A DNA stretch of 24,014 nucleotides from a virus: positions 1-24,014 of IMG/VR virus record IMGVR_UViG_3300042400_000089, one strand, 5' to 3'. A program made the position numbers and the translations under genes. Below, piece by piece: positions 6,847-12,279 of this stretch (position 1 is its first letter; the number at the start of each line of letters is the position of its first letter). The notes under the pieces were generated by a model. It had not been told where the DNA came from. It did no database searches and saw only the letters and a program-made list of their open reading frames with translations.

Positions 6847-7068
6847 TTATTGTTTTTCAAACCATTTATATAATTTCATAATCATTTCAAATTTACAAGA
6901 GCCGCACCAAACAGATACAATAAAATTAGCATCTAAATATGACCTGTAAATATGTTCATACATTTTTAATTCATCTAATTCTAAATTCCTAACGTAACCA
7001 TTCTTTGCGCTTTCATAATTACCTATATTAGCAATCAGCCATTCCCTATGCTCTTGTTTTATTTCCAT
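6847..7068 (-). CDS. Small CxxC phage protein
   Basis: A 73-aa protein with an N-terminal helical, charged half (KQEHREWLIANIGNYESAKNGY) and a C-terminal WCGSCKFEMIMKLYKWFE segment. The CxxC alone cannot make a full zinc site, but the 'CGSCxxEMxxxLYxWFE' pattern is familiar from small proteins of Bacteroidota phages of unknown function. Its start overlaps the membrane protein gene by 10 nt and its stop is 1 nt from the acyltransferase gene. Dimerisation through metal or disulfide is possible. There is no signal peptide. Confidence 0.65.
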   Translation of the reverse strand: MEIKQEHREWLIANIGNYESAKNGYVRNLELDELKMYEHIYRSYLDANFIVSVWCGSCKFEMIMKLYKWFEKQ

Positions 7069-7298
7069 AGCTTCCAGATTAATTTAGAAACAATCGGTGC
7101 TAAGAAACCTGCTATAAACATTGTTGACGTAATATTTTGTATTAATTCAGGTAGGAAATAGTGTATTGGTGCAATCCACGCAGCCAAGCAACTTCCGCAA
7201 TTAAAGGGCTTGAAATTGATTCCCCATTTATTCGGTAGGTTATGAATTTCAGTAAAAAATAATGATGCACAGATAGCAGTTAAAATTGATAAAATCAT
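7059..7298 (-). CDS. Small membrane protein with CGSC motif
   Basis: A 79-aa protein with a hydrophobic N-terminal segment (MILSILTAICASLFFTEI, residues 1-18), a loop containing KPFNCGSCLAAWIA (30-43), and a second hydrophobic stretch near TSTMFIAGFLAPIVSKLIW (58-76). It resembles small phage inner-membrane proteins with a 'KPFxCxxCLxxWI' core. Topology is likely two or three helices. Function is unknown; superinfection exclusion or an accessory to lysis are possibilities without direct evidence. It overlaps the sigma-like gene by 4 nt (ATGA type). Confidence 0.65.
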   Translation of the reverse strand: MILSILTAICASLFFTEIHNLPNKWGINFKPFNCGSCLAAWIAPIHYFLPELIQNITSTMFIAGFLAPIVSKLIWKLWK

Positions 7299-7786
7299 TT
7301 TCTAATATTTGTTTTCATTTGTTTTTTGGTTTTATTTATCGTCCTAACTATTGACATATAAGGAATGCCTGTTTTTCTACTTAATTCTTTTGCATTCTTT
7401 TTAAAATCAATAGCATATAGTTTTAAAATCTCTTTGTTATACCAATGCAGCCCTTCCAGATTCTTTTCAAGTTTATCAACTAAGTCTGATTTGTCAAAAT
7501 TAACTTCCGCTTCAGTATCATTATCAACGTACTCTGTATAATTTCTATAACTCTTATAAAAATTACTTCTGTCGCTTTTAATCATATTTAGCATTATTCG
7601 TACTATATAAAATTTAAGTTCATTCCTTTCATACATTCCTATTAATTTATCTTCATTCATTTCGCAAAGAACTAAAAAAACTTCTGCCTTCAGGTCATAT
7701 TGCAACTCCTCTGGATGCATTTTAGCAAACGCGTCATTAACTTCTTTTAAAGTCCAATACTCGGCTAAAATTTTATTTTTGACCAT
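7295..7786 (-). CDS. Sigma-70-like RNA polymerase factor
   Basis: A 163-aa protein with the two-domain plan of small sigma factors. Residues 30-83 (DLKAEVFLVLCEMNE ... LKFYIVRIMLNMIKSDRSNFYKSYR) resemble region 2, including the -10 recognition helix. Residues 115-160 (WYNKEILKLYAI ... NAKELSRKTGIPYMSIVRTINKTKKQMK) form a region 4-type helix-turn-helix for the upstream element. The linker (84-110) is acidic. Such factors redirect host RNA polymerase to phage promoters, and the repeated promoter block at 366 and 11731 is a possible target (inference). It overlaps the VRR-NUC gene by 22 nt. It could instead be a sigma-derived DNA-binding protein without polymerase activity. Confidence 0.75.
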   Translation of the reverse strand: MVKNKILAEYWTLKEVNDAFAKMHPEELQYDLKAEVFLVLCEMNEDKLIGMYERNELKFYIVRIMLNMIKSDRSNFYKSYRNYTEYVDNDTEAEVNFDKSDLVDKLEKNLEGLHWYNKEILKLYAIDFKKNAKELSRKTGIPYMSIVRTINKTKKQMKTNIRK

Positions 7787-8079
7787 TCAATCAATGCGGG
7801 TTTGTTTTCTATTTCGCTACAAATATAAACAATTCCTCCACATTCATAAATATCTTTTAACCGATCCCTTTGCTCAGGGCTTAGCTTATCACCTATCTTT
7901 TTAATCTCAACGGCTACATAAGTACCCTTTTCCGTGTACCCTTGCAAGTCAGCCCATCCTTTTTGAATAGTACCTTTACGCTTGCCAAAGGGTATATTGT
8001 TAACTCTATTTAAGCGCCAACCAATTAATTCAAGATTCTTTTTTGCCCACTTCGTTAGGTCGTTCGCTGATATATCCAT
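7765..8079 (-). CDS. VRR-NUC domain nuclease
   Basis: A 104-aa stand-alone nuclease of the PD-(D/E)xK superfamily, VRR-NUC type. The catalytic signature is visible: ADLQG (D44), then VEIKK (E58, K60), LSPEQ (Q70) on the following helix, and a GGIVYICSE strand (81-89). In phages these small proteins act as structure-specific nucleases, proposed as Holliday-junction resolvases clearing branched DNA before packaging. A position among replication and recombination genes fits. Its ATG shares one base with the TAA stop of the gene above (TAATG). Confidence 0.87.
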   Translation of the reverse strand: MDISANDLTKWAKKNLELIGWRLNRVNNIPFGKRKGTIQKGWADLQGYTEKGTYVAVEIKKIGDKLSPEQRDRLKDIYECGGIVYICSEIENKPALIEWSKIKF

Positions 8080-8300
8080 TATAGTTTTTTTATTTCTTTT
8101 TTAACTTCTGTCCAATAATTAACTGAATGTTTCATTAAATAAGTTTCATCTGGATCATCAACTGCTTTTAATATCTCATCTACTGCTATTAATGCACATT
8201 GTTTAGCTACATAATAAGTGCAATGATGATGTTCATCTCCGTCATTTGAACACATTTTATCAAATAGTTCTATTGCTTTTTCTTTTGGTGTCATATTCAT
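8079..8300 (-). CDS. Conserved small phage protein (73 aa)
   Basis: A 73-aa helical protein, MTPKEKAIELFDKM then HHHCTYYVAKQCALIAVDEIL and a C-terminal YWTEVKKEIKKL. The 'MTPKEKAxEL...KxCALIAVDEI...YWxEVKxEI' pattern is common in small proteins of Bacteroidota phages, but no function is known to me. The start could be ATG 8300 or ATG 8294 (MTPKEK). It overlaps its upstream neighbour by tens of bases and its downstream neighbour by one base, in a compact replication operon. Confidence 0.75.
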   Translation of the reverse strand: MNMTPKEKAIELFDKMCSNDGDEHHHCTYYVAKQCALIAVDEILKAVDDPDETYLMKHSVNYWTEVKKEIKKL

Positions 8301-8448
8301 TTATTTTATCATAAAATTCTTTGTGAAATAATAATCTATTTACCTTTGGTTTAACCTCTGTATATGATGCATAAAAGTCAACAAAGTTATCTGTATAACA
8401 ATACTTTAGTGTTCCATAATAGGTGTATTTAACCTCGTAAATTTTCAA
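8260..8448 (-). CDS. Hypothetical small protein with TTG start
   Basis: About 62 aa, beginning with a KIYEVKYTYYGTLKYCYTDNF beta-rich segment and ending in a basic tail KRKSNRTI. No ATG exists near the N-terminus; TTG at 8448 (used here) or TTG at 8460 would be the start, so expression is less sure than for its neighbours. It overlaps the 247-aa gene by about 20-30 nt and the 73-aa gene by 41 nt. The amino-acid composition is protein-like (aromatic strand pattern), which supports it being real. Function is not recognised. Confidence 0.5.
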   Translation of the reverse strand: MKIYEVKYTYYGTLKYCYTDNFVDFYASYTEVKPKVNRLLFHKEFYDKINEYDTKRKSNRTI

Positions 8449-9172
8449 AATACTTGACAAGGGCTAATTTTTTACATTGTAATTCAATAAAGTCTTCATC
8501 CTTAATTTGCTTACTAAACTCCTTTGCATCCTTTGGGTGCATTCTATTTAGCCTGTATAAATTGTCATCACTTACTACCTTAATCGTTTCTATTATCTGC
8601 TGATTTGTAAAAGTAATTTTACCCTGTTTCATAAGGATCATAAAAACCTTATCCGCATTGAATAGCCTATTGAAGTCCTCACGCTTCCCAGATAGCCATT
8701 CCTGTTTAGTAAACTCAACAATTTCATCATCTGTTAATTGTTTTACGGGTTCTTCGGGTGGGGGTGGCATATTTTTACGCACTTGGTTAGCTTTGCTTTT
8801 ATAAGCATTCATTATTCCTGATATGTATTTAGGGCTAAATTTTTCGTAGTGTTCAATATTGCATTCAAACTTGCCTTGTACTGCCATCTTAAAAGCTATG
8901 CGCATTTCCTGTATTGTAAAAAATGGGTAGGTCGTTCTTATGTAATCTTCGATTACTTCTAATTCTGTTACATCTGGAAGCCGCGTCAATCCTATTAAAG
9001 TAAATATGTAGGCTAAGTTCTCGCGTAGGGTAACAGGGCTAATAAGGTTTAACTTATCCCCTGTAAAGGCTTCAATAATAGGTAAATCTTCTTTACTGAT
9101 TAACCCATTTGGCAAGGTCTTCCATTCGTTTGCGACTTGTGGCAGTTGCGTCAGTATTTTTTGAATTTCCAT
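8429..9172 (-). CDS. Replication-region protein (247 aa)
   Basis: Starts at ATG 9172 with a strongly A-rich leader (AAATAAAAATAAAT), and its first 80 nt overlap the end of the replisome organizer gene in another frame. The N-terminal helical half has LRENLAYIFTLIGLTRLPD and IEDYIRTTYPFFTIQEMRIAFKMAVQGKF, then a FSPKYISGIMNAYK motif. A proline-rich linker (KNMPPPPEEP) precedes a charged helical C-terminus. The 'YPFFTxxEIxxAFxxAVxGKF...SxxYISxxMxAYK' pattern is known from Bacteroidota mobile elements next to replication genes. A helicase-loader or adaptor role is possible from position only; no ATPase motif is present. Confidence 0.7.
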   Translation of the reverse strand: MEIQKILTQLPQVANEWKTLPNGLISKEDLPIIEAFTGDKLNLISPVTLRENLAYIFTLIGLTRLPDVTELEVIEDYIRTTYPFFTIQEMRIAFKMAVQGKFECNIEHYEKFSPKYISGIMNAYKSKANQVRKNMPPPPEEPVKQLTDDEIVEFTKQEWLSGKREDFNRLFNADKVFMILMKQGKITFTNQQIIETIKVVSDDNLYRLNRMHPKDAKEFSKQIKDEDFIELQCKKLALVKYFENLRG

Positions 9173-9707
9173 ATTTATTTTTATTTTGTAACCAAGTATT
9201 TACACGGCGTTTAATATCAAAAAACTTTTCTGCTTCATAGCGTAATTTACCGCTTTTTGATGGTTCTGTCCAATAATCAATAAATTCCTGATATGATTCA
9301 CTTAATAAATTTTTAAAAGGTTCTATATTATTTATAAATATATCTTTATTTACACTTATAGTTTCAGTTTCCATATGCATAGGCATATGCTTAGCAAGTG
9401 CTTCGCTTGTGCTATCATTTTTAACTGATTTAGCGTTATTACGCCTGCTTTCTGTAAATTTTGACCTTCTAATTGCTTCGTCATACATTCTATTATTGAT
9501 AAAAAAGCCGTCAAGTTGCTCAAATTTTTCCCATATATCTGCATCATATGCTTGACATATGCTAAGCATATCCTTTTCTGTTAGCTTACCTTTCTGGTGT
9601 TGTAAACATAATAAGCGAATGTACTTACCAACTTGCTCATTGGTCATTGTAAAAGTGCCACTTAAAAAATCGCTTGTATAAAATAGCACGGCGGGGTCTT
9701 TTGACAT
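9093..9707 (-). CDS. Phage replisome organizer (DUF1376/DUF7833-like)
   Basis: A 204-aa protein whose N-terminus, KDPAVLFYTSDFLSGTFTMTNEQVGKYIRLLCLQHQKG (3-40), is the typical winged-helix domain of phage replication initiators (replisome organizers such as the Lin1244/Lin1753 type). A variable linker holds MPMHMETE. The C-terminal segment FIDYWTEPSKSGKLRYEAEKFFDIKRRVNTWLQN also recurs in the family. It likely binds the phage origin and recruits helicase. Iteron-like CATATGC repeats lie inside the gene, as in phages whose origin is within the initiator gene. ATG 9707 is clear, preceded by AATTT. Confidence 0.85.
   Translation of the reverse strand: MSKDPAVLFYTSDFLSGTFTMTNEQVGKYIRLLCLQHQKGKLTEKDMLSICQAYDADIWEKFEQLDGFFINNRMYDEAIRRSKFTESRRNNAKSVKNDSTSEALAKHMPMHMETETISVNKDIFINNIEPFKNLLSESYQEFIDYWTEPSKSGKLRYEAEKFFDIKRRVNTWLQNKNKYGNSKNTDATATSRKRMEDLAKWVNQ
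9372..9571. repeat. Iteron-like CATATGC repeats inside the replisome organizer
   Basis: CATATGC occurs at 9372-9378 and 9384-9390 (12-bp spacing), then CATATGCT at 9545-9552 and 9556-9563 (11-bp spacing), with an inverted half-site AGCATAT at 9565-9571. Short inverted sequences (TAGCAAGTGC next to GCTTGTGCTA, about 9392-9413) lie beside the first cluster. Spacing near one helical turn suggests protein binding. This is a candidate origin, by analogy with phages whose origins sit inside the initiator gene. Confidence 0.45.
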
Positions 9708-9710
9708 AAA

Positions 9711-9791
9711 TTAAAAATGGATCGCAGGCTCACAGATAATGGTACTATCTGCTTGCCCTTGATCCAATATATTTAAACTACGTTGTACCAT
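9711..9791 (-). CDS. Possible 26-aa leader peptide
   Basis: An ATG-started ORF (MVQRSLNILDQGQADSTIIC...) begins behind AAAGAAAACGTT and ends 3 nt before the replisome organizer start. It fills almost exactly the gap after the DnaA-domain gene. A composite hairpin lies inside it: TGGATC/GATCCA (9718-9723, 9761-9766) enclosing CAGATA/TATCTG (9733-9738, 9746-9751). It might be a translated leader controlling the initiator by coupling. At this length, chance cannot be excluded. Confidence 0.35.
   Translation of the reverse strand: MVQRSLNILDQGQADSTIICEPAIHF
9718..9766 (-). promoter_or_regulatory. Composite hairpin upstream of the replisome organizer
   Basis: Nested inverted repeats TGGATC/GATCCA and CAGATA/TATCTG form a possible 49-nt stem with internal loops, ending about 11 nt before the initiator start codon at 9707. 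There is no T-run after it on the minus strand, so it is unlikely to be an intrinsic terminator. A translational control element or an origin-associated structure are the alternatives. Confidence 0.4.
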
Positions 9792-9801
9792 AACGTTTTC
9801 T

Positions 9802-10227
9802 TTATTCTTTTACAAATTTACTAAAATTTTCAATCTCTTTCTCTATTTCTTCAACTTTTTCTTTATACCATTCTTCGGTTTCTATTAGGTTTTCAGCCGT
9901 TTTTATGTTATAAATAACTGTTGTATGGTCGCCAACGCCTATCAATTTAGCTATTTCGTTAAGGGATAATTGAGTGTATTTCTTCAGTATGTAAGCCGCC
10001 GCCTTGCGTCCAAAAATTACGCTCTGGCTTCGGTTCTTAATCTGGATATTAGTATCAAATACATCCTCAACTAATTCAACTAATCTATGCGGCATAATGG
10101 TTGTAGAGATTGATCCTATTGCAAGCTCGTCTGTTATCAAATTATTTTTGACTAATTCTTTATGAAACATACGCAAACTTCGTAATTGATCCTTGTAACA
10201 TTGTATTAAATTGTTATTAAATTCCAT
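9802..10227 (-). CDS. Orphan DnaA domain IV-like DNA-binding protein
   Basis: A 141-aa protein that aligns by eye with only the C-terminal DNA-binding domain of DnaA: RSQSVIFGRKAAAYILKKYTQLSLNEIAKLIGVGDHTTVIYNIKTAENLI (66-115). It includes the DnaA signature DHTTV (100-104), which contacts the DnaA box in the host initiator. The AAA+ ATPase and the DnaB-binding domain are missing, so it cannot form an initiator filament by itself. It ends in a coiled, acidic helix (EKVEEIEKEIENF). It may recognise DnaA boxes or phage origin sites and act as a regulator. It lies directly upstream of the replisome organizer gene. Confidence 0.85.
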   Translation of the reverse strand: MEFNNNLIQCYKDQLRSLRMFHKELVKNNLITDELAIGSISTTIMPHRLVELVEDVFDTNIQIKNRSQSVIFGRKAAAYILKKYTQLSLNEIAKLIGVGDHTTVIYNIKTAENLIETEEWYKEKVEEIEKEIENFSKFVKE

Positions 10228-10230
10228 AGC

Positions 10231-10455
10231 TTAAAATAAATCGTCATCTGTTAATGTTTTAGTTTCCTGTACTTGTCCTGTTGGTGCTACATAATTGTCC
10301 TCATAAATTTTATAGTCAGGCTGCGAATTTTTATCTTTGTAGGAATTAACCCACATATTGTAGCGCTGACCATTGATTGAAAATTTAATTACTTCTTTGC
10401 CGTCCTTAGTCTTGTTTATCCAAGCGCCGAACGATTCTTTTTTTACTTCTGTCAT
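10231..10455 (-). CDS. Small protein with SSB-like acidic tail (DUF736-like)
   Basis: A 74-aa protein with a beta-rich core, GAWINKTKDGKEVIKFSINGQRYNMWVN (10-37), then QPDYKIYEDNY and an acidic end LTDDDLF. The core resembles the DUF736/phage 'GAxWKKxxKDGKEYxSxKI...PDYxVY' pattern. The last residues recall the C-terminal tip of SSB proteins (DDDIPF), which binds replication partners, although the P is missing. Location beside the ERF annealing protein fits a role in single-stranded DNA handling. It is too short for a full canonical SSB. Confidence 0.7.
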   Translation of the reverse strand: MTEVKKESFGAWINKTKDGKEVIKFSINGQRYNMWVNSYKDKNSQPDYKIYEDNYVAPTGQVQETKTLTDDDLF

Positions 10456-10456
10456 T

Positions 10457-10669
10457 TTATATTTGGTTTGTGGATTCTTCCGAACCCTGATTAAAAAATA
10501 CTGCTTTAAATTCTGAATGCTTTTCCCAATGGTTTATAAAGGTAAGCAATTCTTTGTATGCTTCCTCATTATACCAAGCATAATGATATATTTTTGCAAG
10601 TAGCATCTGGCGTTCCATTGGTAATAAATTTTGCATTCCATCTTCTAAGTCTTGATAGGTTTGTTGCAT
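10457..10669 (-). CDS. Hypothetical protein (70 aa)
   Basis: An acidic, helical 70-aa protein (MQQTYQDLEDGMQNLLPMERQMLLAKIYHYAWYNEEAYKEL). It has no recognised motif, membrane segment or signal peptide. It sits 2 nt before the ERF gene and 1 nt after the SSB-like gene in reading order, so it is certainly part of the recombination operon. The aromatic-rich HYAWYNEEAY helix suggests a folded protein-protein interface. Function unknown. Confidence 0.65.
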   Translation of the reverse strand: MQQTYQDLEDGMQNLLPMERQMLLAKIYHYAWYNEEAYKELLTFINHWEKHSEFKAVFFNQGSEESTNQI

Positions 10670-10671
10670 TT

Positions 10672-11223
10672 TTATTTATTTTGGTTTGCTAATATGATTC
10701 TGTAAGCCTTGTCGTATTGCTCATTCGTAGTGTAAGCGCTAATCTTTATAGCCTGTTTGCTTTTCAGGTTTTCATCCCAGATAGTATTTTCTAATAAAGT
10801 AATTAACTTCATTCGCTTTTCTTCTCCCACTTCGTCCTTATGTTCATTGGTTGAATCAGCATCCTTAGTGTCATCAATAGCAAACAATCCATTAAGGGCA
10901 TACTTGCGGGCGTATGAACTTGCAGAGCCTGTTATTTGAGCTGCGTCCATTCCTTTTTTTACTTCTTCTTCGCGCGCCCATCCGTAAACTTTTATGGGTA
11001 ATTCCTCGTTATTTTCATCTATCAACATAGCAGTTGCCTTTACATAAACTCGGTCGGCTACTTGCACAATTTCATCACTGATAAGCAGCGCGCAATTATT
11101 TTTAAATAATATTGGTTTTACTGCTTCAATGATATCCTCTGCGCTTCGGTATTTATATTTCCCAAAGGCATTCATTTGGTTTTTAGGCGCTTTTAATTCC
11201 GCCTGAATTTTTACTAATTTCAT
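10672..11223 (-). CDS. erf: ERF-family single-strand annealing protein
   Basis: A 183-aa member of the ERF recombinase superfamily, which anneals complementary single strands during phage recombination and replication. Family hallmarks: MNAFGKYKYRSAEDIIEAVKP (17-37), the RVYVKATAMLID strand pair, GWAREEEVKKGMDAAQITGSASSYARKYALNGLFAI (81-116) with the conserved QITGSASSYARKYAL helix, and a DDTKDAD turn. The C-terminal tail is charged and helical. ATG 11223 (MKLVKIQ) is chosen, preceded by AAAAACAAACCT; the reading frame continues upstream into the previous gene, with alternative starts that would overlap it. Confidence 0.92.
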   Translation of the reverse strand: MKLVKIQAELKAPKNQMNAFGKYKYRSAEDIIEAVKPILFKNNCALLISDEIVQVADRVYVKATAMLIDENNEELPIKVYGWAREEEVKKGMDAAQITGSASSYARKYALNGLFAIDDTKDADSTNEHKDEVGEEKRMKLITLLENTIWDENLKSKQAIKISAYTTNEQYDKAYRIILANQNK

Positions 11224-11233
11224 AGGTTTGTTT

Positions 11234-11485
11234 TTAATAGTCGCCATATTCCTCAAATTTTTCAGTCCATTCAGACATTGGGGTATATAACATTTTTGGT
11301 AAATTAAATTTAGGTTGTTGTAAAAGATGCGGGTAATATTTAGCTTTAAACTCTTTTAATTCTTGTTTAGCTTCTTTATACCTTTGCAATCTTTGACGCG
11401 CATTTGCTTCTGTTGATAACTCAAATAACCATTCTAAATAACTAACATTGTTTCTTAGTTTTTCTAATTCGTAAAGAGTATTCAT
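11234..11485 (-). CDS. Hypothetical coiled-coil protein (83 aa)
   Basis: A highly helical, charged protein: MNTLYELEKLRNNVSYLEWLFELSTEANARQRLQRYKEAKQELKEFKAKYYP, then a proline-containing tail with LPKMLYTPMSEWTEKFEEYGDY. I used ATG 11485, which lies 4 nt after the previous stop, rather than a start at 11506 that would overlap. It resembles small phage early proteins of unknown function. It probably oligomerises by coiled coil. No catalytic motif. Confidence 0.6.
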   Translation of the reverse strand: MNTLYELEKLRNNVSYLEWLFELSTEANARQRLQRYKEAKQELKEFKAKYYPHLLQQPKFNLPKMLYTPMSEWTEKFEEYGDY

Positions 11486-11489
11486 TTTT

Positions 11490-11699
11490 TTAATTTTCAG
11501 GTTCAAAAAATATTTCTTCTAAAATTTCTTTTTTCGGTTTTAAAGAACCGCCCTGTGCTAAGATTAAAAACTTTTCATAAGCGTTTTCTTTAATGTGGCT
11601 TCCCGAATCAGATATATAACTATCGTCTTCGGTAGTGTAATAAAAAATGTCTTCGGGTTTACCATATTTGGCTTCCCCAATAAATTTAAAACTTTTCAT
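11490..11699 (-). CDS. Hypothetical early protein (69 aa)
   Basis: The first gene of the replication/recombination operon, 25-35 nt downstream of the promoter at 11731-11770. The protein begins MKSFKFIGEAKYGKPEDIFYYTTEDDSYISDSGSHIKENA and ends in an acidic tail. It is small, soluble and beta/helix mixed, and I recognise no family. Its leader holds an inverted repeat ATGCCGT/ACGGCAT that could regulate the whole operon. Confidence 0.6.
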   Translation of the reverse strand: MKSFKFIGEAKYGKPEDIFYYTTEDDSYISDSGSHIKENAYEKFLILAQGGSLKPKKEILEEIFFEPEN

Positions 11700-11706
11700 A
11701 GTATTT

Positions 11707-11730
11707 ATGCCGTTGGTTTTATTACGGCAT
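11707..11730 (-). promoter_or_regulatory. Leader hairpin or operator of the early operon
   Basis: ATGCCGT (11707-11713) and ACGGCAT (11724-11730) are perfect 7-bp inverted arms with a 10-nt spacer. They lie between the -7 box (11733-11740) and the start codon at 11699, overlapping the expected transcription start. It could be an operator for a dimeric repressor or a 5'-UTR stem. Confidence 0.5.
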
Positions 11731-11770
11731 TACAAATATACATCTTTTATTCATATTATGTACACTTTAT
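11731..11770 (-). promoter_or_regulatory. Bacteroidota-type promoter (copy A of a repeated block)
   Basis: Minus-strand TATATTTG at 11733-11740 fits the TAnnTTTG -7 box and lies about 35 nt before the start codon at 11699. It is just downstream of an intrinsic terminator, so a new transcript is needed here. The surrounding 40 bp match copy B (366-405) at 31 of 40 positions. No clear -33 TTG is visible, which leaves room for an activator or an alternative sigma factor. Confidence 0.6.
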
Positions 11771-11782
11771 TAATTATTTAGG

Positions 11783-11810
11783 CAAAAAAAAGCCACTTAT
11801 TATAAGCGGC
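11783..11810 (-). terminator. Intrinsic terminator after the exonuclease operon
   Basis: On the minus strand GCCGCTTA-TAA-TAAGTGGC forms an 8-bp stem with one G-T wobble and a 3-nt loop (11792-11810), followed directly by eight T (11784-11791). It stands 25 nt after the stop codon of the 84-aa gene and separates the late and lysis transcript from the early operon. Confidence 0.85.
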
Positions 11811-11834
11811 AATACCTTATATATATAAAATTAT

Positions 11835-12089
11835 TTATATATCTTCTTCAACATCAAACATTTCAGCGTGTAATTCGTTAATCACTTCAGCAATAATTTC
11901 AAGCGACTGCCTTCTAATTTTTTTAATTTTATTAGCTTCAATTTTTGAAATCAAAGTAAGGTCAATTTCATCAACTGCATTAATAGCATAATAGGCACAG
12001 GAAATTAAATCACTTCTGGTAGTGGTTTCAGCATCTTCCCATTCTAATTCTTCAATAGGTTCGGCATCAGGTTTAACTTCTTCTTCCAT
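11835..12089 (-). CDS. Acidic hypothetical protein (84 aa)
   Basis: A very acidic N-terminus (MEEEVKPDAEPIEELEWEDAE) is followed by a helical bundle-like region ending QSLEIIAEVINELHAEMFDVEEDI. Acidic small phage proteins can act as DNA mimics or anti-restriction factors, but nothing more specific supports that here. It is the last gene before the terminator at 11783-11810. Family not recognised. Confidence 0.6.
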   Translation of the reverse strand: MEEEVKPDAEPIEELEWEDAETTTRSDLISCAYYAINAVDEIDLTLISKIEANKIKKIRRQSLEIIAEVINELHAEMFDVEEDI

Positions 12090-12092
12090 TTA

Positions 12093-12278
12093 TTACAATT
12101 TTAAAAGTGCTTCATCTGGTCTTTCTACTTCGGATATTTGCAATCTTTGTCCACCTCTAATTGATGCTAACATTCTTGTTATTTGGCTTTGAATTGCATA
12201 GTAATCTTGTAATTTATTTACTAACCAAATCTCTTGCTCTTGAGCAGACCACTTACCAAATCCTTTAGGCATTTTCAT
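12093..12278 (-). CDS. Hypothetical protein (61 aa)
   Basis: MKMPKGFGKWSAQEQEIWLVNKLQDYYAIQSQITRMLASIRGGQRL and a short tail. It is a mostly helical, soluble protein lying 1 nt after the exonuclease stop and 3 nt before the next gene, so it is co-transcribed with both. The 'MPKGFGKWSxxEQExWLVxKLQ' start looks like a small helical domain seen in other phage ORFs of unknown function. No catalytic residues. Confidence 0.6.
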   Translation of the reverse strand: MKMPKGFGKWSAQEQEIWLVNKLQDYYAIQSQITRMLASIRGGQRLQISEVERPDEALLKL

Positions 12279-12279
12279 A

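Noticed and set aside
9356-9547. 63-codon minus-strand frame inside the replisome organizer
   Set aside because: Out of frame with a well supported gene and without a recognisable start region.
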